Positions 8,259 to 17,357 of a stretch of DNA of 64,000 nucleotides are shown here, in pieces. The notes beneath the pieces were generated by a model. The model worked only from the letters and a program-made list of their open reading frames with translations, did not search any database and was not told the DNA's origin. Source of the DNA: Eubacteriaceae bacterium (GTDB lineage Bacteria; Bacillota; Clostridia; Lachnospirales; Lachnospiraceae); contig CAJTFB010000019.1 in NCBI GenBank assembly GCA_910575665.1, positions 1 to 64,000 of the forward strand, in the 5' to 3' direction. Position 1 is the first letter of the stretch. Each line of letters starts with the position of its first letter. A program made the translations under genes and the position numbers.

Positions 8259-9698
8259 ATGATTGATAAGCTTCAGGACTTATTTATCAGTTTGTTATCT
8301 CCATGGATTCCAATTATGGGGAAAATAAGTTCAAAGGTTAAATACAGATTGTTGACGGGGTGTTTTATCGCAGACCTGGTACTGTTCTGCATCGTGCGTT
8401 ATATACTTCTGAAGGAAAGCTATTTTTATAATACGGTGTGTGGTATCTTTCTGATGCTTCTGATCGCACTGTTGTCACTAGACCGCTCCCTGCAGAGAAA
8501 ACCCTGGCGCAGATCCATGTGTATCGCCTGGTTTGGCATGTGTATCGTGTTTACGCTGTCGGATCTGCTTGTGAGCAAAAAAGCATGCGGTCTGGGAATC
8601 ATACTCGCCCTTGTGTTTACCGGGGTATTTTTCGTATGGCAGAATCACAGCCGGAAGGATCTGTTGTGGAAAGCCTTTAAGGATGCGGTGAAGTATTCCT
8701 TTCTTTTGATGGCGGTGATCTCCTTTCTGTTCCGTCCCTATTTTGAGGGGGGCAGGTATGCGGGGATCTTTACCAATCCCAATACCTTCGGTCTGTATCT
8801 CTATGTTATCTTTGCAGTATATATGTCAGATCTGGACTGGAATGTGGAAACGGGAAAAAAATTCAGAAAAAGTCTACCTACGTATCTCCAACTGGCCCTC
8901 GTTATATTTTATCTGCTGGTATCCCAGGCGAGAACAGCGATGTTAGCCATCGGTGCGGTCTTCTTATTGTGGATTGGCGTCCGGATTTATATGGGAAAAA
9001 AACAGGGGCGTTATGCCAGTTTTCTCAAGGGACTGGCAGCGTTGGTGCTGGTCACAGCAGTGTGTTACCCTGTGTACTTTGCAGGCATCAAACATCTTCC
9101 AAAGCTGGTGAACCATCCCATTATGTTTGACGAGGATGTGCTGTATCTTTCCAACGGGGAAAAAATAGAGGACATTGGAGATAAAGTGCTGGCTGAGTTC
9201 GATGAGATCGAGAGTGTCCAGGTGAAAGATCATAAAACAGAAAATAATGGGATCTGGGGACGAATTGTCAGGAGCCTGGACAGCAATGCGACCCTGAATA
9301 AAATATCTTCCGGGCGCATCACGATCTACAAAGCTTATATACAAAAATTGAATATCAAAGGGCATAAAAGGGTAACAATGAAGATAAACAACAAACAAGT
9401 GTCCCATGCCCATAACAACTGGCTCCAGTTTGCCTACACCTATGGTGTGCCTAGCATGCTGTTTTATAGTGTCATCACTGTTTTGAGCCTGATTCGTTCT
9501 ATCATGTTTTATTTGACAAACCGAAGAAGAAATGCCACCTACGCCTTTTTGATACCTGCGATCTGTGTAGGATTTCTTGTGGCGACCCTGACCGAATGCC
9601 TCTTTCTTCCCTTTGAGGTATTTCCGGCATTTGCCTACTGGTTTGCCTTTGGAGACATGTTTGAAAAAACACTAGAGGAAAAGGAGGTGACCGCATGA
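8259..9698 (+). CDS. O-antigen polymerase/ligase-like multi-spanning membrane protein
   Basis: 479 residues with about ten to twelve predicted membrane spans and one large extracytoplasmic loop (about residues 285-385) that includes HNNWLQFAYTYGVPSM, a pattern typical of the Wzy_C/O-antigen ligase superfamily. FTNPNTFGLYLYV and the later HAHNNWLQ segment are the usual conserved spots. It probably polymerises or ligates lipid-linked repeat units. The last four bases overlap the start of the next gene (ATGA overlap), so the two are translationally coupled. Confidence 0.78.
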   Translation: MIDKLQDLFISLLSPWIPIMGKISSKVKYRLLTGCFIADLVLFCIVRYILLKESYFYNTVCGIFLMLLIALLSLDRSLQRKPWRRSMCIAWFGMCIVFTLSDLLVSKKACGLGIILALVFTGVFFVWQNHSRKDLLWKAFKDAVKYSFLLMAVISFLFRPYFEGGRYAGIFTNPNTFGLYLYVIFAVYMSDLDWNVETGKKFRKSLPTYLQLALVIFYLLVSQARTAMLAIGAVFLLWIGVRIYMGKKQGRYASFLKGLAALVLVTAVCYPVYFAGIKHLPKLVNHPIMFDEDVLYLSNGEKIEDIGDKVLAEFDEIESVQVKDHKTENNGIWGRIVRSLDSNATLNKISSGRITIYKAYIQKLNIKGHKRVTMKINNKQVSHAHNNWLQFAYTYGVPSMLFYSVITVLSLIRSIMFYLTNRRRNATYAFLIPAICVGFLVATLTECLFLPFEVFPAFAYWFAFGDMFEKTLEEKEVTA

Positions 9699-12121
9699 AG
9701 GAGAAACTGATTAGTGTCATTGTGCCAGCATACAATGTGGAAAATTATATCCGCCGGTGTCTGGATTCACTTGTCAGCCAGACTTATCAAAATCTGGAGA
9801 TTATTGTGGTCAACGACGGCAGTACAGACCGGACGGGGGAAATTATTGAAGAATATACAGAGCGCTACCCGGACAAGGTGATGTTGTACACCAGGGAAAA
9901 CCAGGGACAGGCAGAGGCTAGAAATTTTGGGATATCTAAGGCATCTGGAGAATATATCGGGTTTGTGGACAGTGATGATTTCGTGAGTACGAAAATGTAC
10001 GAGCTGATGTACTGGGAAGCAGAGGAACAGAATTGTGATATGGTTACTTGTGGATACTATGGCTGCGACGAAGTGACCGGGGAAATTACGGTGTATCAGA
10101 CCGGATATAAAGGGGAATTTAACCAAAATATCTACGAGAACCCTATGCTCTTGCGAATCAATTCCCCCTATCCTTGGAATAAGCTCTACACCAGGGAACT
10201 TCTGGAGCGAAGTAATTTTTCTTTTCGCAAGGGCATCATTTTTGAGGATCTGTGTGCTATATTCCCGCTTTTTATGGATGCCAAGAAAGTGGGTCGGGTA
10301 CATGAAAAGTTGTACTACTACATTAAGGGAAGAAAAGGGGGCACCATCAGCACTTTCAATGAGAAGCACGGGCAGATCATCGATGCCCTACAGATTATGA
10401 ACGATGCCTATCAGCAGCGGGGGATGTTTGAACGGTTTTATGACACCCTCCTTTTTTTCAATCTCCGCCATATCTATGCCCGTTTTGATGAGATGCAAAA
10501 CTATGATGATATCATTTTTAAGCGGGAATTTAAAAAACGAGCCTTTGTGCTTTTAGACCAGTATTTTCCTGGGTGGAGAGATACAGAGGAGTATGCGGCC
10601 CTGGAGATAGGTGAGGGAAAAGAAGGGAAGAAGGCAGAAAAGACGGTGGAGAGAAAAGCAGAGAAGCATGCAGACAAGAAATTGAGTAATAAAGAAAATA
10701 GGAAGACAGAGGCGACTTCTGTAACACCGCCCCAGGAAGAGACGAAGAGCATAAAGAAAAAACGGCGTTCGGAACAGTATGAGGAACTGGTAGCAGAACG
10801 GGAGATCGACAAAACCACGGTGTTGGTAGAGTGTTATCATGGAAATGATCTGCGGGGAATGGGGTATTATATCGCCATGGATCTGGCAGAACATCCAGAA
10901 TATAAGGTGTATGTGGCAGCAGCGGATTTAGAAAAGGTCTGTGCCTTTTCACAGACCTTTCCTTCCCTTATCCGATATGTGGATATGAATTCCGAACATT
11001 ATCTAGAGCTTCTGGCAACAGCAAAGTATTTGATCAACAACCGGTCATTTCCAGGATTTTTCCGAAAAAGAAAGGATCAGCGCCTGATCTTTACGGATTT
11101 TCTTCCCTCACTGGCAGCCCAGGGGACGGAGGTGGTCTGTGGCGCCAGAAACATTCAAGGGATACAGCTCAGTCTCGCGCAAGCGGATGAAATCCTATTT
11201 CCAGAGGAATTGAGAGAGCAGTTCATTCCCCTGCTGGAAAAGTATAATATGGCGGAAATCTGTCGGGATAAGGGCTGCTTTTTTATGACGAGGGCATTGT
11301 TACATTCGGTACACGGAGAGGACGACGGTACGGTGCGGGTGGCATACATGCCTTCAGCGAGAGAATTCCCAGGATTGAAAGACAGTAAAAATTATCTGTT
11401 TTTGAGCAGTCTCAGAAAGAAACTGACGGAACTGGATGAGAAGCTGGAGGAGGGTAGGAAGATCCTTTTCTGTTTTCCGAGGATCATTCGTCGTCGGTTT
11501 AAGGAAAATATTTGGAAGCATATTGAATTTTTCCCAGAAGATCAGGAGCCTCTGCAGGTTCTTGCGAGATGTCATGCCCTGGTGGGAGAGTATGGAGAAG
11601 AGATGTTTGTGATGAAGGCTCTGGGAAGGCCGGTATGCCAGTTTGCGGATGATCAGACCGATATGGCATGGCGCTATGGACTGGACAGCCAAAGGGGCGA
11701 ACATGGTTTTCCGGTCTTTGATTCTTCGGAGAAGGTAGCGGAGTGGATCAACGGACTGGACAGCGAAGCGGTCAGCATTGGAGATATAGGACTGGGCTGG
11801 CGGCAGACACTGGAGGACTTTAAAAAGGGAAAAAATCGAAGACTGGGACGGACTGTGGTCTATATGCCAGCATTTACAAGTCGAAGGGAGTTTTTGCAGT
11901 ACATGCAGGGACAGGATACCAGGCGCAGTGTGTTTTTTATTCAGAAAGATGCCTTCAGTGATGCTTTGGCGGCGTGGATCCGGGAATATGGCGATATCCG
12001 ATATATGGTCATCATACAGAGTATCGTTGTGAGCAAAAACGAGAGCAGGCTGATCAAATACCATATTACCACGAAAGACAAACTCCGGGAGAAGAGAGAC
12101 CGCCAGAGGTATCTGGGATAA
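9695..12121 (+). CDS. GT2 glycosyltransferase fused to a degenerate CDP-glycerol-transferase-like domain
   Basis: Residues 1-110 are a classical family 2 glycosyltransferase with SVIVPAYNVENYIRRCL, NDGSTDRT and the metal-binding GFVDSDDF (Asp92, Asp94, Asp95). After about residue 300 comes a Lys/Glu-rich linker of roughly 60 residues. The rest (about 370-808) has the course of a Glyphos_transf domain: CYHGNDLRGMGYYIAMDL, AKYLINNRSFPGFFRKRK and RCHALVGEYGEEMFVMKALG. Where active enzymes have WHGT this copy has TDFLPSLAAQGTE, and where they have TDYSS it has GEYGE, so the second domain has probably lost transfer activity. It starts with an ATGA overlap on the upstream gene. The sugar donor cannot be told. 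Confidence 0.82.
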   Translation: MKEKLISVIVPAYNVENYIRRCLDSLVSQTYQNLEIIVVNDGSTDRTGEIIEEYTERYPDKVMLYTRENQGQAEARNFGISKASGEYIGFVDSDDFVSTKMYELMYWEAEEQNCDMVTCGYYGCDEVTGEITVYQTGYKGEFNQNIYENPMLLRINSPYPWNKLYTRELLERSNFSFRKGIIFEDLCAIFPLFMDAKKVGRVHEKLYYYIKGRKGGTISTFNEKHGQIIDALQIMNDAYQQRGMFERFYDTLLFFNLRHIYARFDEMQNYDDIIFKREFKKRAFVLLDQYFPGWRDTEEYAALEIGEGKEGKKAEKTVERKAEKHADKKLSNKENRKTEATSVTPPQEETKSIKKKRRSEQYEELVAEREIDKTTVLVECYHGNDLRGMGYYIAMDLAEHPEYKVYVAAADLEKVCAFSQTFPSLIRYVDMNSEHYLELLATAKYLINNRSFPGFFRKRKDQRLIFTDFLPSLAAQGTEVVCGARNIQGIQLSLAQADEILFPEELREQFIPLLEKYNMAEICRDKGCFFMTRALLHSVHGEDDGTVRVAYMPSAREFPGLKDSKNYLFLSSLRKKLTELDEKLEEGRKILFCFPRIIRRRFKENIWKHIEFFPEDQEPLQVLARCHALVGEYGEEMFVMKALGRPVCQFADDQTDMAWRYGLDSQRGEHGFPVFDSSEKVAEWINGLDSEAVSIGDIGLGWRQTLEDFKKGKNRRLGRTVVYMPAFTSRREFLQYMQGQDTRRSVFFIQKDAFSDALAAWIREYGDIRYMVIIQSIVVSKNESRLIKYHITTKDKLREKRDRQRYLG

Positions 12122-12152
12122 CCGGCATTGAAAGGATGGTTAAGTATATCGT

Positions 12153-14834
12153 ATGAGCAGAAGAAAATGTTTTTTGAAGTATACCCTGTTGTTCCTTGTG
12201 GTTTTTGTGGGAGCATTTCTTGCATTTTTCATCCGGGGAAAGAGTTTTGTCTGGAAGAGCGATGGATTTCGGCAGTACTATCCCGCCCTGCGCTATCTGA
12301 TATCTTATTACCGGGAACTGGCCTCTGGTTTTCTCAGCGGGGATTTCGCGGTTCCCATGATGGACTATACCATCGGTCAGGGGGAGGATATCATCACCAC
12401 CTTTGCCAATTACGGGCTGGGAGACCCTCTGGTTTTTCTGGCGGCTCTGTTGCCCTCCAGGGGGCGGTGGACCGAATATGTATATGGCTTTTTGACCGGA
12501 TTCCGGCTGTATCTGTCAGGAGTCTCCTTTCTCGTGTATTGTGAGGGGATGAAACAGCAGCGCCGTTTTGGCGTGTATGGGGCATTGATCTATTGCTTTT
12601 GCGGTTTTGCACTGTGGTCGGTGAAAGATCCCTTTTTTTTGAATGCTATGATCTATCTGCCGCTGGTGTTTCTCGGACTGGAGAAGGTAATGCGCCGACA
12701 GTCTCCCCTTCTACTTATATTCAGTGTGTCTTTTAGTATTGTCAGTGGGTACTATTTCTTTTACATGACCGTGATCGCTGGTGTGTGTTATTTTGCTGCC
12801 CGGAGCTTTTTGCGCCACGGCAGGGACATAAAAGTTGTTTGGAAGGAGGGGTTGCGCTGTCTTCTGGTGTCAGCCGGCGGTGTTCTTCTATCGGGAGTGC
12901 TGTTTGTGCCCTGTATCTTTGGATATCTGGAGAGCAGCCGGGGAGAGGTATATAGATCGGCTTCTTCCCTGCTTCTCTATCCGTTAGAATACTACAAAAA
13001 CATGTTTTTACATTTTATCAGCGTAACAGAAAATGATGATGCTGGGGCAGTGGGATACTTTTCTATGGCGGTGATCCTTCTTCTTGCCTGTGGGTTGCTT
13101 CTATTGCGGAGAGAAAAGAAGTACCGGACGCTGAAAGTCTGTGTGATACTTAGTATCCTGGCAGTGGCATCCCCCCTTGCGGGATATGTATTCAATGGTT
13201 TTGGCTATATCACCAACCGTTTTATGTTTATCCCAGCCTTTTTGCTATCTTTGATTTTTGTTATAATGATGCCGTCTCTGTTATGTCTGGAACGTAGAGA
13301 TAAGAAAAAACTAATTTTGGTAAGCGGATTCTATGTCCTCATCTGCTGCCTGCTTACGAGCAGGGAGGGGATCTGGCATACTGGTAGCATGATCCTGTTT
13401 TTGGGACTGACCCTGGCTGCCCTCTGCCTGATCCGTCAGAAGAGATGGAGGGAGCGGGCGCTGTGGGGGCTGCTTCTCCTGAATCTGATCGTGAATGGAA
13501 ATCTGATGTATGGGACAATGGGGACAGGGATGTCGGATGCCTATATGGATGCCGGAAGTGTGAAAAAGGCCTATGAGAGCGAGGGGGTAAAGGCGGTCTC
13601 GGAGGAACTGACTTCGCTGGAGCGTATTGATGTGATGACGGATCAGGGAGAGAACCCGAATCGTTCTGTGGCGGGGGTTCCCCAGGAATACAGTGGTATT
13701 TCCGTCTATTACAGCGTGATCAACTCCGGATATTCCACCTATATGAAATCCATGGAAAATACGCCAGATCTGATGTTTACCCACAGGATACTTGGAAATG
13801 ACGGAAGAAGTATATTGGAAAATCTGGCAAACGTACATTACGTAGTCAGCGGAGACGAGTCCTCTGTGCCCTATGGGTTTTCTCTGTACCAGGATTTGGG
13901 AAAAGGGGAAAAGTTGTATAAAAATAACAACCGGACCTCCATCGGCTATACCTATGATACCTATGTGCCCGAAACGGAATTTGACAGCACTGGGGTGTTC
14001 GACCGCCAGAATACCCTTCTTTCTGCTGCCGTTCCGGAAGGAGGTTCTGAGCTTGAGACAGAGGCGGCAAAGTCGGAGACTGTGAAAAAAGGGCAGATTC
14101 ATCAGGAATGGACCTCTCTCCCCTTTGAAATGTCTGATGTGAAACATATGAAATGGCAGAGTGGGAAGCTGCAGGTAAAGAAAAAGAACGGAACATTTTC
14201 AGTTACCTTTCAGCGGAAGAAGGATTGTGAGTATTATCTTCGTCTGTCAGGGCTGGAACTTTTGGAATCGGACCAAAATACTGCCTGGGCCAATGTCAGT
14301 CTGGGGGCTGTATCCAAGAGTTTTCTGATCTCTGACCCAACCTATGACTTTTATTTCGGACGGAAAGATTATCTCGTGAATCTGGGAAGTCCGCCGGAAG
14401 AAAAAGCAGGTCAGACTGAGACATTATCTTTCCGCATCAATGGTCCTACTGCCTACCGTCTGGAGAATATCGAGCTGGCAGAGGTTCCCATGGAGGGGCT
14501 GGCGCGGAAGGTGGCAGAGAGAAACCAGGAGAGCCTGCGCGGCGTAGAGATCAAGAAGAACGGTCTGACAGGTAGTCTGGAACTTTACCAGGAAAAGATT
14601 CTCTGCCTGGCGGTCCCTTACAAAAAGGGGTATACTCTCCTGGTGGACGGCAGGAAAACAGAGGTGGGCAGAATAAACAAGATGTACCTGGGAGCCCTGG
14701 TCCCGGAGGGAAAGCATGATATAGAACTCAGATATGTCACCCCTGGAATCCGCATAGGTGCAATTTTAACGATTATAGGATTGATCTATACGATCATTTT
14801 GTGTATTTTGTATAAAAAACATTGTGTAAAATAG
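12153..14834 (+). CDS. YfhO-family large membrane protein
   Basis: 893 residues. The N-terminal half has about twelve to fourteen membrane spans, starting with a signal-anchor and the motif GKSFVWKSDGFRQYYP, which is the usual YfhO start (an Asp in the first outer loop, as in GT-C enzymes). The C-terminal third is a soluble, probably external beta-rich region ending in one more span. YfhO proteins in other Firmicutes are linked to glycosylation of teichoic acids, so here it may decorate the surface polymer on the outside. It lies 31 bases after the GT2-fusion gene and ends the glycopolymer locus; a new promoter overlaps its last codons. Confidence 0.8.
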   Translation: MSRRKCFLKYTLLFLVVFVGAFLAFFIRGKSFVWKSDGFRQYYPALRYLISYYRELASGFLSGDFAVPMMDYTIGQGEDIITTFANYGLGDPLVFLAALLPSRGRWTEYVYGFLTGFRLYLSGVSFLVYCEGMKQQRRFGVYGALIYCFCGFALWSVKDPFFLNAMIYLPLVFLGLEKVMRRQSPLLLIFSVSFSIVSGYYFFYMTVIAGVCYFAARSFLRHGRDIKVVWKEGLRCLLVSAGGVLLSGVLFVPCIFGYLESSRGEVYRSASSLLLYPLEYYKNMFLHFISVTENDDAGAVGYFSMAVILLLACGLLLLRREKKYRTLKVCVILSILAVASPLAGYVFNGFGYITNRFMFIPAFLLSLIFVIMMPSLLCLERRDKKKLILVSGFYVLICCLLTSREGIWHTGSMILFLGLTLAALCLIRQKRWRERALWGLLLLNLIVNGNLMYGTMGTGMSDAYMDAGSVKKAYESEGVKAVSEELTSLERIDVMTDQGENPNRSVAGVPQEYSGISVYYSVINSGYSTYMKSMENTPDLMFTHRILGNDGRSILENLANVHYVVSGDESSVPYGFSLYQDLGKGEKLYKNNNRTSIGYTYDTYVPETEFDSTGVFDRQNTLLSAAVPEGGSELETEAAKSETVKKGQIHQEWTSLPFEMSDVKHMKWQSGKLQVKKKNGTFSVTFQRKKDCEYYLRLSGLELLESDQNTAWANVSLGAVSKSFLISDPTYDFYFGRKDYLVNLGSPPEEKAGQTETLSFRINGPTAYRLENIELAEVPMEGLARKVAERNQESLRGVEIKKNGLTGSLELYQEKILCLAVPYKKGYTLLVDGRKTEVGRINKMYLGALVPEGKHDIELRYVTPGIRIGAILTIIGLIYTIILCILYKKHCVK

Positions 14835-14850
14835 CTTCTCATGGTATAAT
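14822..14850 (+). promoter_or_regulatory. Promoter of the hydrogenase operon
   Basis: TTGTGT at 14822-14827, 17-base spacer, TATAAT at 14845-14850, about 40 bases before the first start codon. Confidence 0.65.
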
Positions 14851-14892
14851 TTTATCATTAACGTATGATATGAAACAGAAAGGAGAAATACA

Positions 14893-15390
14893 TTGACACA
14901 TCAGGAAATTGCAAAGCTGGATGAGATTCTGCAGGCGCATGATTATAACAGCACTCTTCTGATCGCTATTATGCAGGAGATCCAAAAGGAATATCATTAT
15001 CTTCCGGAGGAAGCGCTGGAATACATATCAAAGAAGCTCAAACTCAGTGAAGCAAAAATTTATGGGGTTGCCACATTCTATGAAAATTTTTCATTAGAAC
15101 CAAAGGGAAAATATGTGATTAAGATCTGTGACGGGACGGCGTGCCATGTCCGCAAATCCGTTCCGATTCTGGAAGAATTTCGCAAAATCCTAGGAGTTAG
15201 CGAAGCAAAGCCTACGACGGATGATATGATGTTTACAGTGGAGACCGTATCCTGTCTGGGAGCCTGCGGGCTGGCGCCAGTGTGTACGGTGAACGACCAC
15301 GTTCATCCGGCGATGACACCGGAAAAGGCAAGGGAATTGATTCAGACACTAAAGGAGCAGGAGAAGGAGGGGGCGGCAGATGAAGATTAA
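14893..15390 (+). CDS. hydC: NuoE-like [2Fe-2S] subunit of NAD(P)-dependent [FeFe]-hydrogenase
   Basis: Small electron-transfer subunit of a trimeric HydABC/Hnd-type hydrogenase. In the 165-residue protein the four [2Fe-2S] ligands are Cys79 and Cys84 (CDGTAC) and Cys121 and Cys125 (CLGAC). The start is TTG at 14893, 7 bases after AAAGGAG. Its end overlaps hydB by 11 bases. In characterised relatives this subunit and HydB pass electrons between NAD(H), ferredoxin and the hydrogenase subunit. Confidence 0.9.
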   Translation: MTHQEIAKLDEILQAHDYNSTLLIAIMQEIQKEYHYLPEEALEYISKKLKLSEAKIYGVATFYENFSLEPKGKYVIKICDGTACHVRKSVPILEEFRKILGVSEAKPTTDDMMFTVETVSCLGACGLAPVCTVNDHVHPAMTPEKARELIQTLKEQEKEGAADED

Positions 15391-17269
15391 TACAAGAGAA
15401 GAGTTAATTGCAAAGCAGGAAGAGTACAAAGCCTCCCTGAACAGCCAGAAAAAACAGATTCTGATCTGTGCCGGTACGGGCTGTGTGGCTGGGGGGTCTC
15501 TTGATATTTATGATAAGATGAAAGAGATCATTGAGGCGAAAGGACTGCGCTGCGCCCTGATTTTGGAGAAAGAGCCTCATGACGAGAGTATTGGACTGAA
15601 AAAGAGCGGATGCCATGGATTCTGTGAGATGGGTCCACTCCTTAGAATTGAGCCGATGGGATGGCTCTACCTGAAAGTCAAGGTAGAGGACTGCGAGGAG
15701 ATCATTGAAAAGAGTATCGTCAACGATGAAGTGGTAGACCGCCTTGTATATAAAGACAAGACATTAAAATCCTATGTAAAACAGGAAGATATTCCTTTTT
15801 ATAAGCAGCAGACCCGTATCGCACTGGAATACTGCGGAAGGATCAATGCAGAGAGTATTGCAGAGTACATAGCGCTGGGGGGATACAGTGCAGTGGCAAA
15901 AGCACTGTTTGATATGACACCGCAGCAGATTGTAGACGAAGTAAGTGAAGCATCCCTGAGAGGACGAGGAGGCGGCGGTTTTCCGGCTGGAAGAAAGTGG
16001 CAGCAGGTTCTGGATCAGGATGTGGAAGAAAAATATATTGTATGTAACGGAGACGAGGGAGATCCGGGAGCATTTATGGACCGCTCCATGATGGAGGGTG
16101 AACCCCACAGGGTGATCGAGGGTATGCTGATCGCTGCCATCGCTACCAATGCCCATCATGGTTACATTTACGTCCGCGCCGAGTATCCTCTTGCAGTAGA
16201 GCGATTGCAAACAGCCATTGACAAGGCGATGGATAAAGGCCTTCTTGGAAAGGATATCCTCGGTTCGGGATTTGATTTTGACCTGCATATCAGCCAGGGT
16301 GCTGGTGCCTTCGTCTGTGGTGAGGGAAGCGCTCTAACTACGTCTATCGAAGGAAACCGAGGTATGCCCCGCGTGAAGCCGCCTCGTACGGTAGAACATG
16401 GATTGTTTGACAAGCCCACGGTGCTGAACAATGTAGAGACCTTCTGTAACGTACCACCGATCATTCTCAACGGTGCAGAGTGGTATAAGGGCTTTGGTCC
16501 CGAGAACAATCACGGTACGAAGGCCTTTGCCTTGACGGGAAATGTAAATAATACAGGACTGATCGAGGTACCGATGGGGACAACGCTGCGGGAAGTTATT
16601 TTTGACATCGGAGGCGGTGTCAAAGGCGGCGAATTTAAGGCAGTACAGATCGGCGGACCATCTGGAGGATGTCTGTGCATCAGTGCTACCGAAGACCACC
16701 TGGATATGAAGCTGGATTTTGATTCACTGAAAAAAGTGGGCGCTATGATCGGATCTGGTGGACTTGTTGTTATGAATGATAAGAGCTGTATGGTTGAGGT
16801 GGCGAGATTCTTTATGAATTTTACCCAGAATGAATCCTGTGGAAAATGTGTTCCATGTCGTGAAGGAACCAAGAGAATGCTAGAGCTTCTGACGGATATC
16901 ACAGAGGGAAGAGGAACTATGGCTCATATAGAGCTTTTGGAGAAGCTTTCCGACACGGTGTCTGCAACGGCGCTGTGTGGTCTTGGAAAGACGGCGGCTT
17001 CGCCGGTTGTCAGTACACTGAAATATTTCAGGGACGAGTACATTGCCCACGTAGCTGACAGAAAATGCCCAGCTGGCCAGTGCAAGGCGCTTACCACACT
17101 CCAGATCGATCCGGAATTGTGTAAGGGCTGTACCAAATGTGCCAGAATGTGTCCGGTGGGAGCGATCAGCGGAAAGGTGAAGGAACCGCATGTCATTGAC
17201 ACGACAAAATGTATTAAATGTGGTGCATGTAAGGACGGCTGCAACTTTGGGGCAGTGAAGGAGGCGTAG
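15380..17269 (+). CDS. hydB: NuoF-like flavoprotein subunit of [FeFe]-hydrogenase
   Basis: 629 residues, ordered as N-terminal thioredoxin-like [2Fe-2S] domain (CAGTGC to SGCHGFC), FMN/NADH-binding NuoF core (RGRGGGGFPAGRKW, then GDEGDPGAFMDR), SLBB region, NADH_4Fe-4S site (ESCGKCVPCREG) and a C-terminal 2x[4Fe-4S] ferredoxin (CKGCTKCARMC, CIKCGACKDGC). This order is typical of the bifurcating HydB subunit that oxidises or reduces NAD(P)(H). The stop codon lies in the first of three tandem mini-hairpins that separate it from hydA. Confidence 0.92.
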   Translation: MKINTREELIAKQEEYKASLNSQKKQILICAGTGCVAGGSLDIYDKMKEIIEAKGLRCALILEKEPHDESIGLKKSGCHGFCEMGPLLRIEPMGWLYLKVKVEDCEEIIEKSIVNDEVVDRLVYKDKTLKSYVKQEDIPFYKQQTRIALEYCGRINAESIAEYIALGGYSAVAKALFDMTPQQIVDEVSEASLRGRGGGGFPAGRKWQQVLDQDVEEKYIVCNGDEGDPGAFMDRSMMEGEPHRVIEGMLIAAIATNAHHGYIYVRAEYPLAVERLQTAIDKAMDKGLLGKDILGSGFDFDLHISQGAGAFVCGEGSALTTSIEGNRGMPRVKPPRTVEHGLFDKPTVLNNVETFCNVPPIILNGAEWYKGFGPENNHGTKAFALTGNVNNTGLIEVPMGTTLREVIFDIGGGVKGGEFKAVQIGGPSGGCLCISATEDHLDMKLDFDSLKKVGAMIGSGGLVVMNDKSCMVEVARFFMNFTQNESCGKCVPCREGTKRMLELLTDITEGRGTMAHIELLEKLSDTVSATALCGLGKTAASPVVSTLKYFRDEYIAHVADRKCPAGQCKALTTLQIDPELCKGCTKCARMCPVGAISGKVKEPHVIDTTKCIKCGACKDGCNFGAVKEA

Positions 17270-17308
17270 CTTCCTCAGAAGCGTAGCTTCTTTGGAGGCA
17301 TAGCCTCC
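17260..17308 (+). repeat. Three tandem triloop hairpins between hydB and hydA
   Basis: GGAGGC-GTA-GCTTCC (17260-17274), GAAGC-GTA-GCTTC (17278-17290) and GGAGGC-ATA-GCCTCC (17294-17308). Each is a near-perfect stem with a three-base loop, and the units resemble each other, suggesting local duplication. The first covers the hydB stop codon. There is no T-run, so they are unlikely to terminate; mRNA processing or stability control between the two genes is possible. Confidence 0.75.
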
Positions 17309-17357
17309 AGTCTCGATTTTGGGGATGACCTTATAAGGATTCATGAAAGGAGAATTT

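Noticed and set aside
13311-14147. 278-codon minus-strand frame inside the YfhO gene
   Set aside because: Antisense shadow with no ribosome site or family resemblance; the + strand protein is continuous.
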